A DNA stretch of 64,000 nucleotides from Salinibacterium sp. UTAS2018. Its GTDB lineage: Bacteria > Actinomycetota > Actinomycetes > Actinomycetales > Microbacteriaceae. The notes beneath the pieces were generated by a model. That model did no database searches. It saw only the letters and a program-made list of their open reading frames with translations, and had not been told where the DNA came from. The DNA lies in contig NZ_CP035375.1 of NCBI RefSeq assembly GCF_004118935.1, forward strand, positions 806,001-870,000, read 5' to 3'. Made by a program: the position numbers and the translations under genes. Shown piece after piece: positions 18,025 to 26,430 of the stretch; position 1 is the first letter of the stretch, and every line of letters begins with the position of its first letter.

Positions 18025-18281
18025 CCGCGATGGCTACCCCCGCAGAGTTTTTGAAAGCCACCACGAGCGGCACCCGTGTTGTAGTGCGTCACCTCATCGA
18101 AGATGGGCGCGCCACCGACTCCCTCGGCTACTTTCACCTCGCTGACGAGACGCACTGTGTTGTCGCCACCCAGCGTGGTCTCGAGACGATCGAACTCGCG
18201 AAGGTGATTGCCGCCAAAGAGATACCGCCGCCGCCAGCGCCACGGCCCCGAGCCGGGTCAGCGCCAGGGTCACCCGAATAG
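18021..18281 (+). CDS. Stand-alone Rv0428c-like SH3-type domain protein
   Basis: 86 aa from a GTG overlapping the SDR stop (GTGA); ATG 18030 is an alternative. The core GTRVVVRHLIEDGRATDSLGYFHLADETHCVVATQRGLETIELAKVIAAKEIPPPP resembles the small N-terminal beta-barrel domain found ahead of the GNAT domain in actinobacterial Rv0428c-like acetyltransferases. Here the acetyltransferase part is absent: the frame stops after a proline-rich tail. It could be a truncated acetyltransferase or a genuinely separate domain. Translational coupling to the SDR gene suggests a functional link. Recognition is from memory of the family. Confidence 0.65.
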   Translation: MTAMATPAEFLKATTSGTRVVVRHLIEDGRATDSLGYFHLADETHCVVATQRGLETIELAKVIAAKEIPPPPAPRPRAGSAPGSPE

Positions 18282-18342
18282 TAGGGGATGCGCCCGAACA
18301 GGCGTAGGCTGCTCGCTGGACTATTGGCCACTAGTGAATTGG

Positions 18343-18348
18343 TAAGTT
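18343..18348 (+). promoter_or_regulatory. -10 element of a likely leaderless promoter for the KhtT/KhtU-like operon
   Basis: TAAGTT lies exactly 6 nt upstream of GTG 18355. Confidence 0.5.
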
Positions 18349-18354
18349 GGAACC

Positions 18355-18849
18355 GTGGGCGTAAGAATCGAACGAATTGACCTTCCCGGGTTTGGCGTAC
18401 GCAACGACGTCATCACGAACTCAGGATGCCGCGTCAGCGTGGTCTCGCTGCGGTCAGGAGAACGCGATCTCGCTTTCTTCAATGCGGATGACCCCGACTC
18501 CAACGCTGCGTCAATTTCGCTGACCGATGACGAAGCATCCGCCATCGCCGAAGTTCTCGGTTCGTCGCTCACGCTCAGTCGCCTCTCTGCTCTCGGCGAG
18601 AAGGCCGAAGGCCTCTTCAACGAAGAGATTTCGCTGCCCAATGGCTCCGGCTTTGTCGGCCACCCCATGGGCTCAATGAAAGCGCGCACCCTCACGAGTG
18701 CCTCCATCGTGGCCATCGTGCGCGGTAATGACGTTGTCGCATCCCCCGGCCCCGAAGTTGTTTTTGAGTCCGGCGACGTCATCGTTGCTGTCGGCACCCG
18801 CCAGGGCCTCGACGCCCTCGGCAAGCTCATCAATAACGGTCCCAGCTAA
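18355..18849 (+). CDS. KhtT-like regulatory subunit with TrkA-C (RCK_C) domain
   Basis: 164 aa. The C-terminal half (about residues 85-160; SLPNGSGFVGHPMGSMKARTLTSASIVAIVRGNDVVASPGPEVVFESGDVIVAVGTRQGLDAL) is a TrkA-C domain that binds nucleotide or ions in K+ transport systems. The N-terminal half starts with a short beta-rich segment similar to KhtT of Bacillus. It is soluble and precedes a CPA2 antiporter by 9 nt, so together they form a K+/H+ antiporter with its cytoplasmic regulatory subunit. GTG start supported by the leaderless-type promoter. Confidence 0.88.
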   Translation: MGVRIERIDLPGFGVRNDVITNSGCRVSVVSLRSGERDLAFFNADDPDSNAASISLTDDEASAIAEVLGSSLTLSRLSALGEKAEGLFNEEISLPNGSGFVGHPMGSMKARTLTSASIVAIVRGNDVVASPGPEVVFESGDVIVAVGTRQGLDALGKLINNGPS

Positions 18850-18858
18850 GAGCCGCGT

Positions 18859-20058
18859 ATGCATGAGACGACGCAGCTACTCATCGAGGTTGGCGCTCTC
18901 CTGCTTGTTCTGAGTGTGCTCGGCAGGGTTGCCGCACGCTTCGGGTTCTCCGCGATCCCGCTCTACCTTCTCGCCGGTCTTGCCGTGGGCGAAGGCGGAC
19001 TGCTGCCGCTTCAGGCCAGTGAAGAGTTCTTCGAGGTCGGCTCGCAGATCGGCGTGATCTTGTTGCTCGCGATGCTGGGGCTCGAGTACTCCGCTGACGA
19101 GCTCATGGCGAACCTCAAGACATCGCGGATGTCCGGGATTCTGGATGGCGTGTTCAATGCGCTTCCCGGCGCGCTGTTTGCCATTCTGCTCGGCTGGGAA
19201 CCCGCCGCGGTCGTCGCTCTTGCCGGAGTGACCTGGGTCTCATCATCCGGAGTCATCGCCAAGGTTATTCGAGACCTCGGGCGACTCGGTAACCGTGAGA
19301 CGCCAGTGATTCTTTCGATCCTGGTGATGGAAGACCTCGCCATGGCGTTCTATCTGCCGGTTCTGTCGGCGCTCGTGATCGGTGCCGGACTGCTGCAAGG
19401 GTCGATCACTGTTGCTATCGCCGTTGCTGTCGTCGTCACCATTCTTTACGTGGCACTGCGCCATGGTCGTGTCCTGTCGCGCTTGCTCCCCCAAAAGAAC
19501 GCTGAAGCCTTGCTGCTCGGAGTAGTCGGGCTCACGATGCTCGTCGCGGGCCTCGCTGAGGCTGTGAACGTCTCGGCGGCCGTTGGCGCATTCCTCGTCG
19601 GCATCGCCATCTCGGGGCCTGTAGCGCACCAGTCAGCACAGCTCATCACTCCCCTGCGCGACCTCTTCGCCGCCGTCTTCTTTGTCTTCTTCGGGATCTC
19701 GACCTCGCCCGCCGACATCATTCCGGTGCTGCTGCCCGCGTTCGCCCTCGCTGTGCTCACGATCGGCACCAAAACGTACTCCGGGTACCGCGCTGCCAAA
19801 CGTGCCGGCATTGCGGCGCCAGGTCGTTGGCGCACCGGGTTGGCTCTGACCCCGCGTGGAGAGTTCTCCATCGTCATCGCAGGCCTCGCCGTCGGCGCCG
19901 GCATCGAGCCCATGCTCGCGCCGCTCGCCACCGCCTACGTGCTCATGACGATCATCGCCGGCCCGCTGCTGGCTCGTGTGCCCGACACTGCCTGGTTCAA
20001 GGCGCGCGTGCGCAAGCCCGTCGCAGCACCGCCGACGACGCCCGTCGCTACCCGTTAG
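18859..20058 (+). CDS. CPA2-family cation:proton antiporter (KhtU/KefB-like membrane subunit)
   Basis: 399 aa with about 11-12 helices. The Na+/H+ exchanger core is seen in ARFGFSAIPLYLLAGLAVGEGGLLPLQASEEFFEVGSQIGVILLLAMLGLEYSADEL, with later AVGAFLVGIAISGPVAHQ and TPRGEFSIVIAGLA. No RCK/TrkA-N domain is fused to the C-terminus, consistent with the separate KhtT-like protein encoded just upstream. Predicted to export K+ in exchange for H+ under alkaline or electrophile stress; direction and ion are inferred from the family. Confidence 0.88.
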   Translation: MHETTQLLIEVGALLLVLSVLGRVAARFGFSAIPLYLLAGLAVGEGGLLPLQASEEFFEVGSQIGVILLLAMLGLEYSADELMANLKTSRMSGILDGVFNALPGALFAILLGWEPAAVVALAGVTWVSSSGVIAKVIRDLGRLGNRETPVILSILVMEDLAMAFYLPVLSALVIGAGLLQGSITVAIAVAVVVTILYVALRHGRVLSRLLPQKNAEALLLGVVGLTMLVAGLAEAVNVSAAVGAFLVGIAISGPVAHQSAQLITPLRDLFAAVFFVFFGISTSPADIIPVLLPAFALAVLTIGTKTYSGYRAAKRAGIAAPGRWRTGLALTPRGEFSIVIAGLAVGAGIEPMLAPLATAYVLMTIIAGPLLARVPDTAWFKARVRKPVAAPPTTPVATR

Positions 20059-20128
20059 CCGTTAGCCGCTAGCAGCACGTCCGCGGTGGCGATGCGCAGT
20101 GGCGTTCGCGTCTCGCCACGAACCCTGC

Positions 20129-20521
20129 CTAGCGAACGAGAGTCTTTGCGTTGTAGGCGCGAACGTAGCTGGGGATCAGGAAAAGATCGACGATCAGCCA
20201 GACGTACGCGGCCACGATAAGCGGGATACCAATGAAAATGGCTGCCGTGGCGATGCCTATCCACCACAATGCAAGGAATCCGATCGCGCTGCCGATCCGC
20301 CCCAGGTAGAAGTAGTGGGCTGCGAAGCCGGTCAAAAAGATCGCCAGCAGATAGGTGATCGCGACGTCTTTGCGGGAAACCACCGCGACAACCTGAATGG
20401 GCGCCACGGCAGCAGGGGCATAGTGTTCGGTCCATGATGAGCCGCTCCACCATCTACTCAGGGTCGGGTCGTGCGGGTCGGCGTACCAGCCAGCAGGTGG
20501 GGCCACAGCGTCATCGGTCAC
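20129..20521 (-). CDS. DUF2510-TM2 domain membrane protein
   Basis: 130 aa. Residues 9-33 (AGWYADPHDPTLSRWWSGSSWTEHY) are a DUF2510 motif common in actinobacterial envelope proteins. The C-terminal part is a TM2 domain with two helices, including FLTGFAAHYFYLGRIGSAIGFLALWWIGI and the polar loop typical of the fold. GTG start with Shine-Dalgarno AAGGAG five bases upstream. Function unknown. It lies alone between the antiporter and the DUF2130 gene. Confidence 0.85.
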   Translation of the reverse strand: MTDDAVAPPAGWYADPHDPTLSRWWSGSSWTEHYAPAAVAPIQVVAVVSRKDVAITYLLAIFLTGFAAHYFYLGRIGSAIGFLALWWIGIATAAIFIGIPLIVAAYVWLIVDLFLIPSYVRAYNAKTLVR

Positions 20522-20607
20522 AGAATCTCCTTCGTAGAACTGAGCCTATCTCTCCACCTACTCTGGGGTGTGCCTGCTTCAACAGGGAGCGAGCGCGCTG
20601 CCGAACG

Positions 20608-22005
20608 CTACTCGTCGCCCTTGTTCAGGTCGGAAAATTTCTCGGCCATGGTCGGGTTGCCGCGCGTGAGTTTCTTGATTGTCACGTCTTGGGCCTTGTC
20701 GTTGGCGAGGCGCAGGTTGCGGTTGGTGCCGAGCAGAGCATCCTTGGTCTTCTGCAGGTGATCGATCGACTTGTCGATCTCGTCAATCGCCGTTTGGAAT
20801 TTGCGGGATGCCAGATCGAAGTTGCGCGCGAAGCCTGATTTGAACGAGTCGAGTTCCTCTTCAAAGTTTGTCACGTCAATGCTCTGCGCCTTCACGAGCG
20901 CGAGCTCGTTCTTATAGGTGAGCGAGTTGAGCGCCGCATTGCGGAGCACCGTGATGATGGGGATGAAGAACTGGGGGCGCACGACGTACATCTTCGGATA
21001 CCGGTGAGAGACATCCACGATTCCGGAGTTGTAGAGCTCGCTATCGGGCTCGAGCAACGACACGAGCACCGCGTATTCGCAGCCTTTCTCGCTGCGGTCT
21101 TTGTCGAGTTCTTTCAAGAAGTCTTCGTTGCGCTTCTTGGTGGCTGTGGTGTCGGCTTCGTTCTTCATTTCGAACATGATCGAGACGATCTCGGTGCCGG
21201 ACTCATCCGCCTCTTTGAAGATGTAGTCGCCCTTGCTACCGCTTCGAGCGTCATTGTCTTTCTCGAAATACGCCTTCGGAAACGCGGTAGCCCGAATTTG
21301 GTTGAACGTCGTTTCGCAGTGAATCTCGAGCGTCTCACCGATCATCTTGGTGGAGAGCCGTGCCTTCATGTCGCGCAGTCGCTCGATCGCGTCGTCGCGG
21401 TCCTTGAGCTGAGTCTCGTACTTGTCCTTCATCGAGGTTTCAGCGAGTTTCTTCTCCAGCTCGACCCGCTCAAGAGTGCCCTTGAGGCCATCGCGCTCTT
21501 TCTCGACGGCGCCGACCGCTGCTGAGAGCGCCAACTGCTGTTCTGAGCCTGCAGCCTGAAGCTTCGACTTCAGCGCCTGGATCTCGGCTTCTTTCTCTGC
21601 GGTGGCGGCTTGGAGCTCGCTCACACGCTTCGCTTCAGCCAGCTCGGCGGCAGACTCCCTCTCCCGCTTGGCTTTCTCGAGTTCGTTCGCCAGGGCATCA
21701 CGCTCGGTTTGCACAGCGCTCAGAGCCTCGGACACTGCCAGCTTCTGAGCAACAGCGCCGGAGTCCAGCTGCGCCTTCAGCTCCTGTATGGCGGCATCCT
21801 TCTTCGATGCTTCGGCCTGCAGCTCCCGCGCGACCGTCGCTTCGGCAAGCGCGATCTCCGCCTTCTTGGTGGCCTCGGCCGACTCGAGGCGCTCGTGAAG
21901 CTCACTCTCGAACTCGCGGTCACGAATCTGCTTCACGATATCGGCATACCCCGCCTCATCGATCGTGAACGCTTTGCCACAGTGAGGGCAGGTAACTTCG
22001 TGCAT
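20608..22005 (-). CDS. DUF2130 coiled-coil protein
   Basis: 465 aa from ATG 22005 (an in-frame ATG at 22020 is the alternative; GGAAG precedes the former). The N-terminus has a single CPHCGK pair. Residues about 40-220 are a long charged coiled coil ([40 protein letters not shown]). The C-terminal domain ([44 protein letters not shown] and later SIMFEMKNE) is DUF2130, which has acidic/Lys residues resembling the PD-(D/E)xK nuclease core. DUF2130 is found near restriction and defence genes in some genomes, but nothing of that kind adjoins it here. Confidence 0.85.
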   Translation of the reverse strand: MHEVTCPHCGKAFTIDEAGYADIVKQIRDREFESELHERLESAEATKKAEIALAEATVARELQAEASKKDAAIQELKAQLDSGAVAQKLAVSEALSAVQTERDALANELEKAKRERESAAELAEAKRVSELQAATAEKEAEIQALKSKLQAAGSEQQLALSAAVGAVEKERDGLKGTLERVELEKKLAETSMKDKYETQLKDRDDAIERLRDMKARLSTKMIGETLEIHCETTFNQIRATAFPKAYFEKDNDARSGSKGDYIFKEADESGTEIVSIMFEMKNEADTTATKKRNEDFLKELDKDRSEKGCEYAVLVSLLEPDSELYNSGIVDVSHRYPKMYVVRPQFFIPIITVLRNAALNSLTYKNELALVKAQSIDVTNFEEELDSFKSGFARNFDLASRKFQTAIDEIDKSIDHLQKTKDALLGTNRNLRLANDKAQDVTIKKLTRGNPTMAEKFSDLNKGDE

Positions 22006-22020
22006 CGGCGCGTCTTCCAT

Positions 22021-22262
22021 TCAGCTCTGCGGGAGATGGATGCACGCCCGCTGCAGTTACTTCGCGCGGCGCACCCCAGTTCGTTCTCGCTCAGGCTAGT
22101 GGCTGCGGCGCTCGTGAGGCAGTTGCCGCACGGTTACTCGCGCCGGATGAGTACTTACGCCGTCTACCGTCGACTGATCGCAATCGCCGACATCGAAGGC
22201 TCGGATGCGCCTCTCGTATCGGGTTCCGCGCCGAGGCCGTCGATCCCCGCGGTATTTGGCAA
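22021..22262. other. Intergenic stretch with no recognised gene
   Basis: About 240 bp between the DUF2130 gene and the 3' end of the zinc dehydrogenase. It marks the boundary between conserved-looking genes and the sugar operon. I see no tRNA, no repeat of the tRNA-Ala sequence, and no clear terminator. Confidence 0.5.
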
Positions 22263-23294
22263 CTAGGGCGTGATGAGTGCTTTGAGGGTGTTTGGATCAC
22301 GCGTCGCTTCGAACGCCTCTTCGACGCGATCGAGTGAGAAGGTACTAGTTACGAGTGACTCTAGGTCGACAGCTCCCGAAGCCACGAGCTCAATGGCTAA
22401 CGGCCAGGTATTCGCGTAACGGAAGACGCCAGTAACAAGCAACTCGCGACCTTGAATTCGTGAAACGGGCAATGAAACATCGTCTGCGCCCATGCCGACG
22501 AGCACGGCGATTCCCGCGGGGGCGAGAGCCAAGATACCCGCGCGAATGGCGGAGGGAGCACCCGACGCATCGATGAACGCGTCGACCTCCGGGACCTCGT
22601 CAGCAGATACCACGGTCGGGTCGATCACTGATGTAGCGCCGAATTCAAGCGCTCGATCACGTCTGGCTGCGGCCAGATCAGAGACAATAACCTCGGTAGC
22701 GCCATACGCCCGCGCGACCTGAGCTAGCAGGATCCCTACCGGCCCTGCACCCGCGATCAACACCCGCGATCCTGGCTGAGTCAACGCTTTTTTATGCGCC
22801 CAAATCGCCACCGATAGCGGTTCGAATAACGAGGCCGCTTCCAACGATACGGAGTCTGGAATAGCGAAAGCGTAGTCAGCCTGAATCACAGCGAATTCGG
22901 CGAACGCCCCGTGAATCGGTGGGGTCGCGTAGAACTCGATGGACGGGCACAGGTTGTAGCGCCCGCGCTTACACTGTGTGCAGATGCGGCAAGCCCGCTG
23001 CGGCTCGATCGAGACGCGCTCGCCAATTCGGTCCGCCGAGACTTCTGTTCCTACGGCGACGATCGTGCCGGATGCTTCGTGGCCGAGAATAAGTGGAGCG
23101 TCGACAACGAAGTCGCCGATTCGACCTTCATGGAAATAGTGAACATCGGAACCACAGACACCGACGGCGGCAATTCGCACCAATACCTGGTCCGAAGCCA
23201 GAACAGGGGTATCAACCTCGCGAACAACGAGGTGGTGTGCACTCTCAAGCACGCTTGCACGCATGCGGGAAGGGACTTCTTGCAAGGAGCTCAT
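22263..23294 (-). CDS. Zinc-dependent alcohol dehydrogenase, sorbitol/xylitol dehydrogenase type
   Basis: 343-aa medium-chain dehydrogenase. Catalytic zinc ligands are in GVCGSDVHYF and LILGHEASG; the four structural-zinc cysteines are intact in CRICTQCKRGRYNLC; the Rossmann motif is GAGPVG followed by the Asp-bearing VIVSDLA, suggesting NAD. The GxCGSDVHYFxxGRIGDFVV block is characteristic of polyol dehydrogenases that interconvert sugar alcohols and ketoses. It is the last gene of the sugar operon, 41 nt after the GMC gene. Inferred role: oxidation or reduction of a sugar or keto-sugar derived from the GH42 product. Confidence 0.87.
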   Translation of the reverse strand: MSSLQEVPSRMRASVLESAHHLVVREVDTPVLASDQVLVRIAAVGVCGSDVHYFHEGRIGDFVVDAPLILGHEASGTIVAVGTEVSADRIGERVSIEPQRACRICTQCKRGRYNLCPSIEFYATPPIHGAFAEFAVIQADYAFAIPDSVSLEAASLFEPLSVAIWAHKKALTQPGSRVLIAGAGPVGILLAQVARAYGATEVIVSDLAAARRDRALEFGATSVIDPTVVSADEVPEVDAFIDASGAPSAIRAGILALAPAGIAVLVGMGADDVSLPVSRIQGRELLVTGVFRYANTWPLAIELVASGAVDLESLVTSTFSLDRVEEAFEATRDPNTLKALITP

Positions 23295-23335
23295 TCTTCT
23301 GACCCTATTTCTCTAAAGTTCGGCAGGCGGGTTGG

Positions 23336-25429
23336 TTAGTGCAAAGCGTCGGCGATATGTCCTGCGACGCGAAGGGCGTTCGCGAAGATGGTTAGTGTGG
23401 GGTTCACGCTCCCGTTAGTGGGATGCAGCGAACTATCACACGCGTAGACCCGCCGTGTTCCCCACACACGACCGGTGGGAGCAGTGGCTGAAACTGCCGA
23501 GGAGCTGCCCATGCGCATGGTGCCACAGGAATGTTCCCCCGCAGCGGCGACGATCGCCGGTCCGGCCAGACGTTTCACGTCGTTCGCCCCGGCTTCGCGC
23601 AGCCACGCCGCAGCTGCGGTTGACATGAAGTCCTGAACTTCGCGGGTGCTCGAGTGCACTTCCTTGCGCAGTCGAGCGACAGGCTGCCCCCATCGGTCTG
23701 CGGCCAGAGACGAAACCTCAACCCGGGACGAGGCCATCGGAATCTCCTGACCGATCCCAAATGCACCAAACATGTGCTGTCTGCCCTCCCGCATCCACTC
23801 TTTGTGTTCGGAGCCCCATGCCGGATGCCCGAGGGCACCAGCCATACCAGCCGAGGTCACGGGCAGCATCTGGTTGAGGTCAAAAATTACCCCGCCTCCC
23901 CACGGTGACTGAGAGCTGTGCACGTGGTCGAGAGTCGCGATCGAGTGTCCCGGTCCCCGGAAGCTCTTCACCCCCGGGGAGATGTTGCCGAGGACCATCA
24001 CGAAACTGTGATCATGGAGGTGGCGACCCACCTGGTCATTGCCAAGGCCGCTCGCCGCGATAAGACGCGGGGTCTCCACAGCGCCAGCCGCAACGACGAC
24101 TACCGACGCCGTTACGTCAACCGTTTGAGGAGTCGTGCTCGCGTCAGCGACAATCTGCACTCGCGCGCCGCTGACGCCGTCTTCGATGTGAATCGCTTGG
24201 GCATCAACCATGAAGTCGCAACTCCCGGTGTTGATGGCGCGCGGGAGCAACGTGTTGTGCGCGCCACTCTTCGCATTCACCGGGCAAGCGTGGCCGACGC
24301 ACTGCGCACATTTCACGCACGCGGGACGTCCATCGTGCGGAATTGAATTCAGCGCGAGGGGCACCGGGCCCCACCTCCAGCCGAGACGATCGGCTGCCGC
24401 GCCGAGCACCTCGCGCGCTGGCTCGCTTTCCATGGCAGGCAGAGGGTAGGGTCGCGAGCGCGGGGTGCGCGAGGTGAGACCGCCTTCCTCACCGGCGACG
24501 CCCAACTCGTCTTCCGCACGACCGTAATAAGGTTCCATTTCGGCGTAATCGACTGGCCAGTCCGCGAGACTGGTCCCCTCCGGCACGCCATACGTGGTGG
24601 CCATCGCAAAGTCCTCTGGCATGAACCGCCACGCCATACCCTGCCAAAGACGGGTCCCACCGCCGACAGTCATAGCGTTGAGGCCATAGGGGCCAGCGCT
24701 ACCGTCGCCCTGAACCACAACCTCGTCGCCATCGGCGTTTTCAATAACACGCGGATGCCCTGCGCCAGGGCCAACAACTGAGTTGTAGAGGCCTGTGCGC
24801 TTGCCGTGTAGATGATCATCGCGGAGGGCGGCCTGGCTGAGCTGTAGAGCCCGCTCCACGATCAACACATTCTTTCCGCGCTCGGTGAGCACGCGGGCCG
24901 CTGATGCGCCGCCCGGCCCACTACCGATAATGACAGCGTCGTAACTACCACGGAGCTGATCGACGGTAATCGTCGGCAATAGCTCTGGTTCGACAGGCTC
25001 GACACCCTCCGGTAGTGACCTAAAACCGACCATTCCTGGCCCGGCAGGGTCTCGTCCCTCCGAAGGTGCGTAGAAGCCTTCCCAACTAATGCGCAGCAAA
25101 GTCGCGAGTTCGTCGGCGGCCTCAGCGAGTTGTCCAAGCTCGCTGAGAACCCGATCTTGTTCAGCTGCTGGAGCTCGCGAGAAGCTGGCTAGCCCGCCGC
25201 CCACGGCATCGTCTAGTCGATCCCCGAGAGAGCATAGGGCAGCGAGCGCCCAGTCCAGCTCAGGATTGATTGCAGCGTCAGCCAGTCCGCTGTCCGCGCC
25301 AGGAACGAGGTGATCTGCTACCCCTCCCTCCCAGCCGGCGGGGAAGTTGTCGGCGGGAATGATGCGATTGACGGCGGCGCGCAGCGTAGCGAGGCTGACG
25401 AGCTGACGCACAGTGCCATGAACGGTCAT
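23336..25429 (-). CDS. GMC-family flavoprotein oxidoreductase with fused N-terminal subunit-3-like domain
   Basis: 697 aa from ATG 25429 (SD-like AAGGA about 10 nt upstream; the frame stays open to 25492, overlapping the upstream gene). Residues about 10-160 (LRAAVNRIIPADNFPAGWEGGVADHL ... LATLLRISWEGFYAP) resemble the small subunit of gluconate 2-dehydrogenase/glucoside 3-dehydrogenase. From about residue 165 the FAD-binding domain begins (YDAVIIGSGPGGASAARVLTERGKNVLIVE). The C-terminus has HSCGTMRMG and NGSVNPTLTIFANALRVAGHI, the GMC active-site and FAD regions. A cysteine group (CVKCAQCVGHAC) lies mid-protein. No Tat or Sec signal is seen, so it is predicted cytosolic. Probably oxidises a sugar or glycoside; substrate unknown. 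Confidence 0.82.
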   Translation of the reverse strand: MTVHGTVRQLVSLATLRAAVNRIIPADNFPAGWEGGVADHLVPGADSGLADAAINPELDWALAALCSLGDRLDDAVGGGLASFSRAPAAEQDRVLSELGQLAEAADELATLLRISWEGFYAPSEGRDPAGPGMVGFRSLPEGVEPVEPELLPTITVDQLRGSYDAVIIGSGPGGASAARVLTERGKNVLIVERALQLSQAALRDDHLHGKRTGLYNSVVGPGAGHPRVIENADGDEVVVQGDGSAGPYGLNAMTVGGGTRLWQGMAWRFMPEDFAMATTYGVPEGTSLADWPVDYAEMEPYYGRAEDELGVAGEEGGLTSRTPRSRPYPLPAMESEPAREVLGAAADRLGWRWGPVPLALNSIPHDGRPACVKCAQCVGHACPVNAKSGAHNTLLPRAINTGSCDFMVDAQAIHIEDGVSGARVQIVADASTTPQTVDVTASVVVVAAGAVETPRLIAASGLGNDQVGRHLHDHSFVMVLGNISPGVKSFRGPGHSIATLDHVHSSQSPWGGGVIFDLNQMLPVTSAGMAGALGHPAWGSEHKEWMREGRQHMFGAFGIGQEIPMASSRVEVSSLAADRWGQPVARLRKEVHSSTREVQDFMSTAAAAWLREAGANDVKRLAGPAIVAAAGEHSCGTMRMGSSSAVSATAPTGRVWGTRRVYACDSSLHPTNGSVNPTLTIFANALRVAGHIADALH

Positions 25430-25476
25430 GAGAAGTGAGGTCCTTAGATCTGGCGGGTTTAGTGGTGATTTCAGAC

Positions 25477-26430
25477 TTAGTCGTTCAGCCACTCATCCCG
25501 GCTTGGTGTGAGCGAACGCAGCTCTGCGAATACATCAGCCGGAATCGGTGTGTCGGCGAGCGCAAGTGTCGAAGCAGCCCGTCCCGGTGTAGACATGCCG
25601 ACAACTGTGCAGTGGATGCGAAGGTCATCGAGAGAAAGCTGCAGCGCAGCCGCTGCTAGCGAAATCCCGTGTGCTGCGGCTACCTCACGCATCTTTTGCG
25701 AGGCTGCGATTGTCGCCGAGGACGCGTCTCTGTAGCTGTAGCGGGTGGTTCCGCGGGGCGCATCGGAGAGCATGCCGCCGCCGTAGGGCGCCGCATTGAT
25801 GATTCCCATGCCGCGCGATGCAGCTGCATCAAGCAGCTCATCTGCAGTGCGGTCCAGGAGAGTGAAACGATTGTGTGTCTGGAGTACTTCGAACTCCCCT
25901 GTCTCCACATAGCGCTTCATCAAGGAGGCAGGACCTCCCGCCACTCCTATGTGTTGAGCAATGCCCTGATCGCGGAGAGAACGCAATGCCGCGACCGGTC
26001 CCCCGGGCGCCATGGCATCGTCGAAGTCCATCGTCTCAGGGTCGTGGAGGTGCAGTAAAGGAACGCTATCGACGCCGAGACGTTCCAAGCTCTCCTCCGC
26101 CGAACGCAACACTTGGTCACCGCCGAAGTAACCGGTGGTCATGTCACGATCGACTTTGGTGGCGATCACCAACCCCGCCGGTGAGACCCGAGCTATCGAG
26201 GCGGCAAGGCGTTGCTCACTCCGACCAGCGCCGTAATTAGCGCCAGTGTCGACAAAGTTGAAGGAACCAGACAGGGCGTCGTCGAGCGCTGCCGCGGCGC
26301 GTTCCTCGTCAACGGAGTAGCCGTGTGCACCGGGCATATCGCCGATAGCCGAGGTGCCAATGCCGACTGCGGTCACCATTATTCCTGTGGCGCCCAGTTC
26401 GCGCCCGCGCCAGGGAGTTACAGCGGCCAT
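25477..26430 (-). CDS. Aldo/keto reductase, D-threo-aldose/L-fucose dehydrogenase-like
   Basis: 317 aa from ATG 26430, whose first base is shared with the TAA of the upstream permease (TAATG), deciding the start although the frame is open further. TIM-barrel AKR motifs: FNFVDTGANYGAGRSEQRLA with catalytic Asp/Tyr, IATKVDRD with Lys, and LLHLHDPE. The overall pattern (MxxRELGATGIMVTAVGIGTSAIG; IINAAPYGGGML) fits the group of aldose 1-dehydrogenases acting on L-fucose, D-arabinose or galactose. Expected reaction: aldose to aldonolactone with NAD(P). Its coupling to the sugar importer supports action on an imported or released monosaccharide. Confidence 0.85.
   Translation of the reverse strand: MAAVTPWRGRELGATGIMVTAVGIGTSAIGDMPGAHGYSVDEERAAAALDDALSGSFNFVDTGANYGAGRSEQRLAASIARVSPAGLVIATKVDRDMTTGYFGGDQVLRSAEESLERLGVDSVPLLHLHDPETMDFDDAMAPGGPVAALRSLRDQGIAQHIGVAGGPASLMKRYVETGEFEVLQTHNRFTLLDRTADELLDAAASRGMGIINAAPYGGGMLSDAPRGTTRYSYRDASSATIAASQKMREVAAAHGISLAAAALQLSLDDLRIHCTVVGMSTPGRAASTLALADTPIPADVFAELRSLTPSRDEWLND

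Noticed and set aside
22021..22300. Left attachment site duplicating the tRNA-Ala 3' end
   Set aside because: No copy of the T-arm or acceptor sequence was found near 22.0-22.3 kb.
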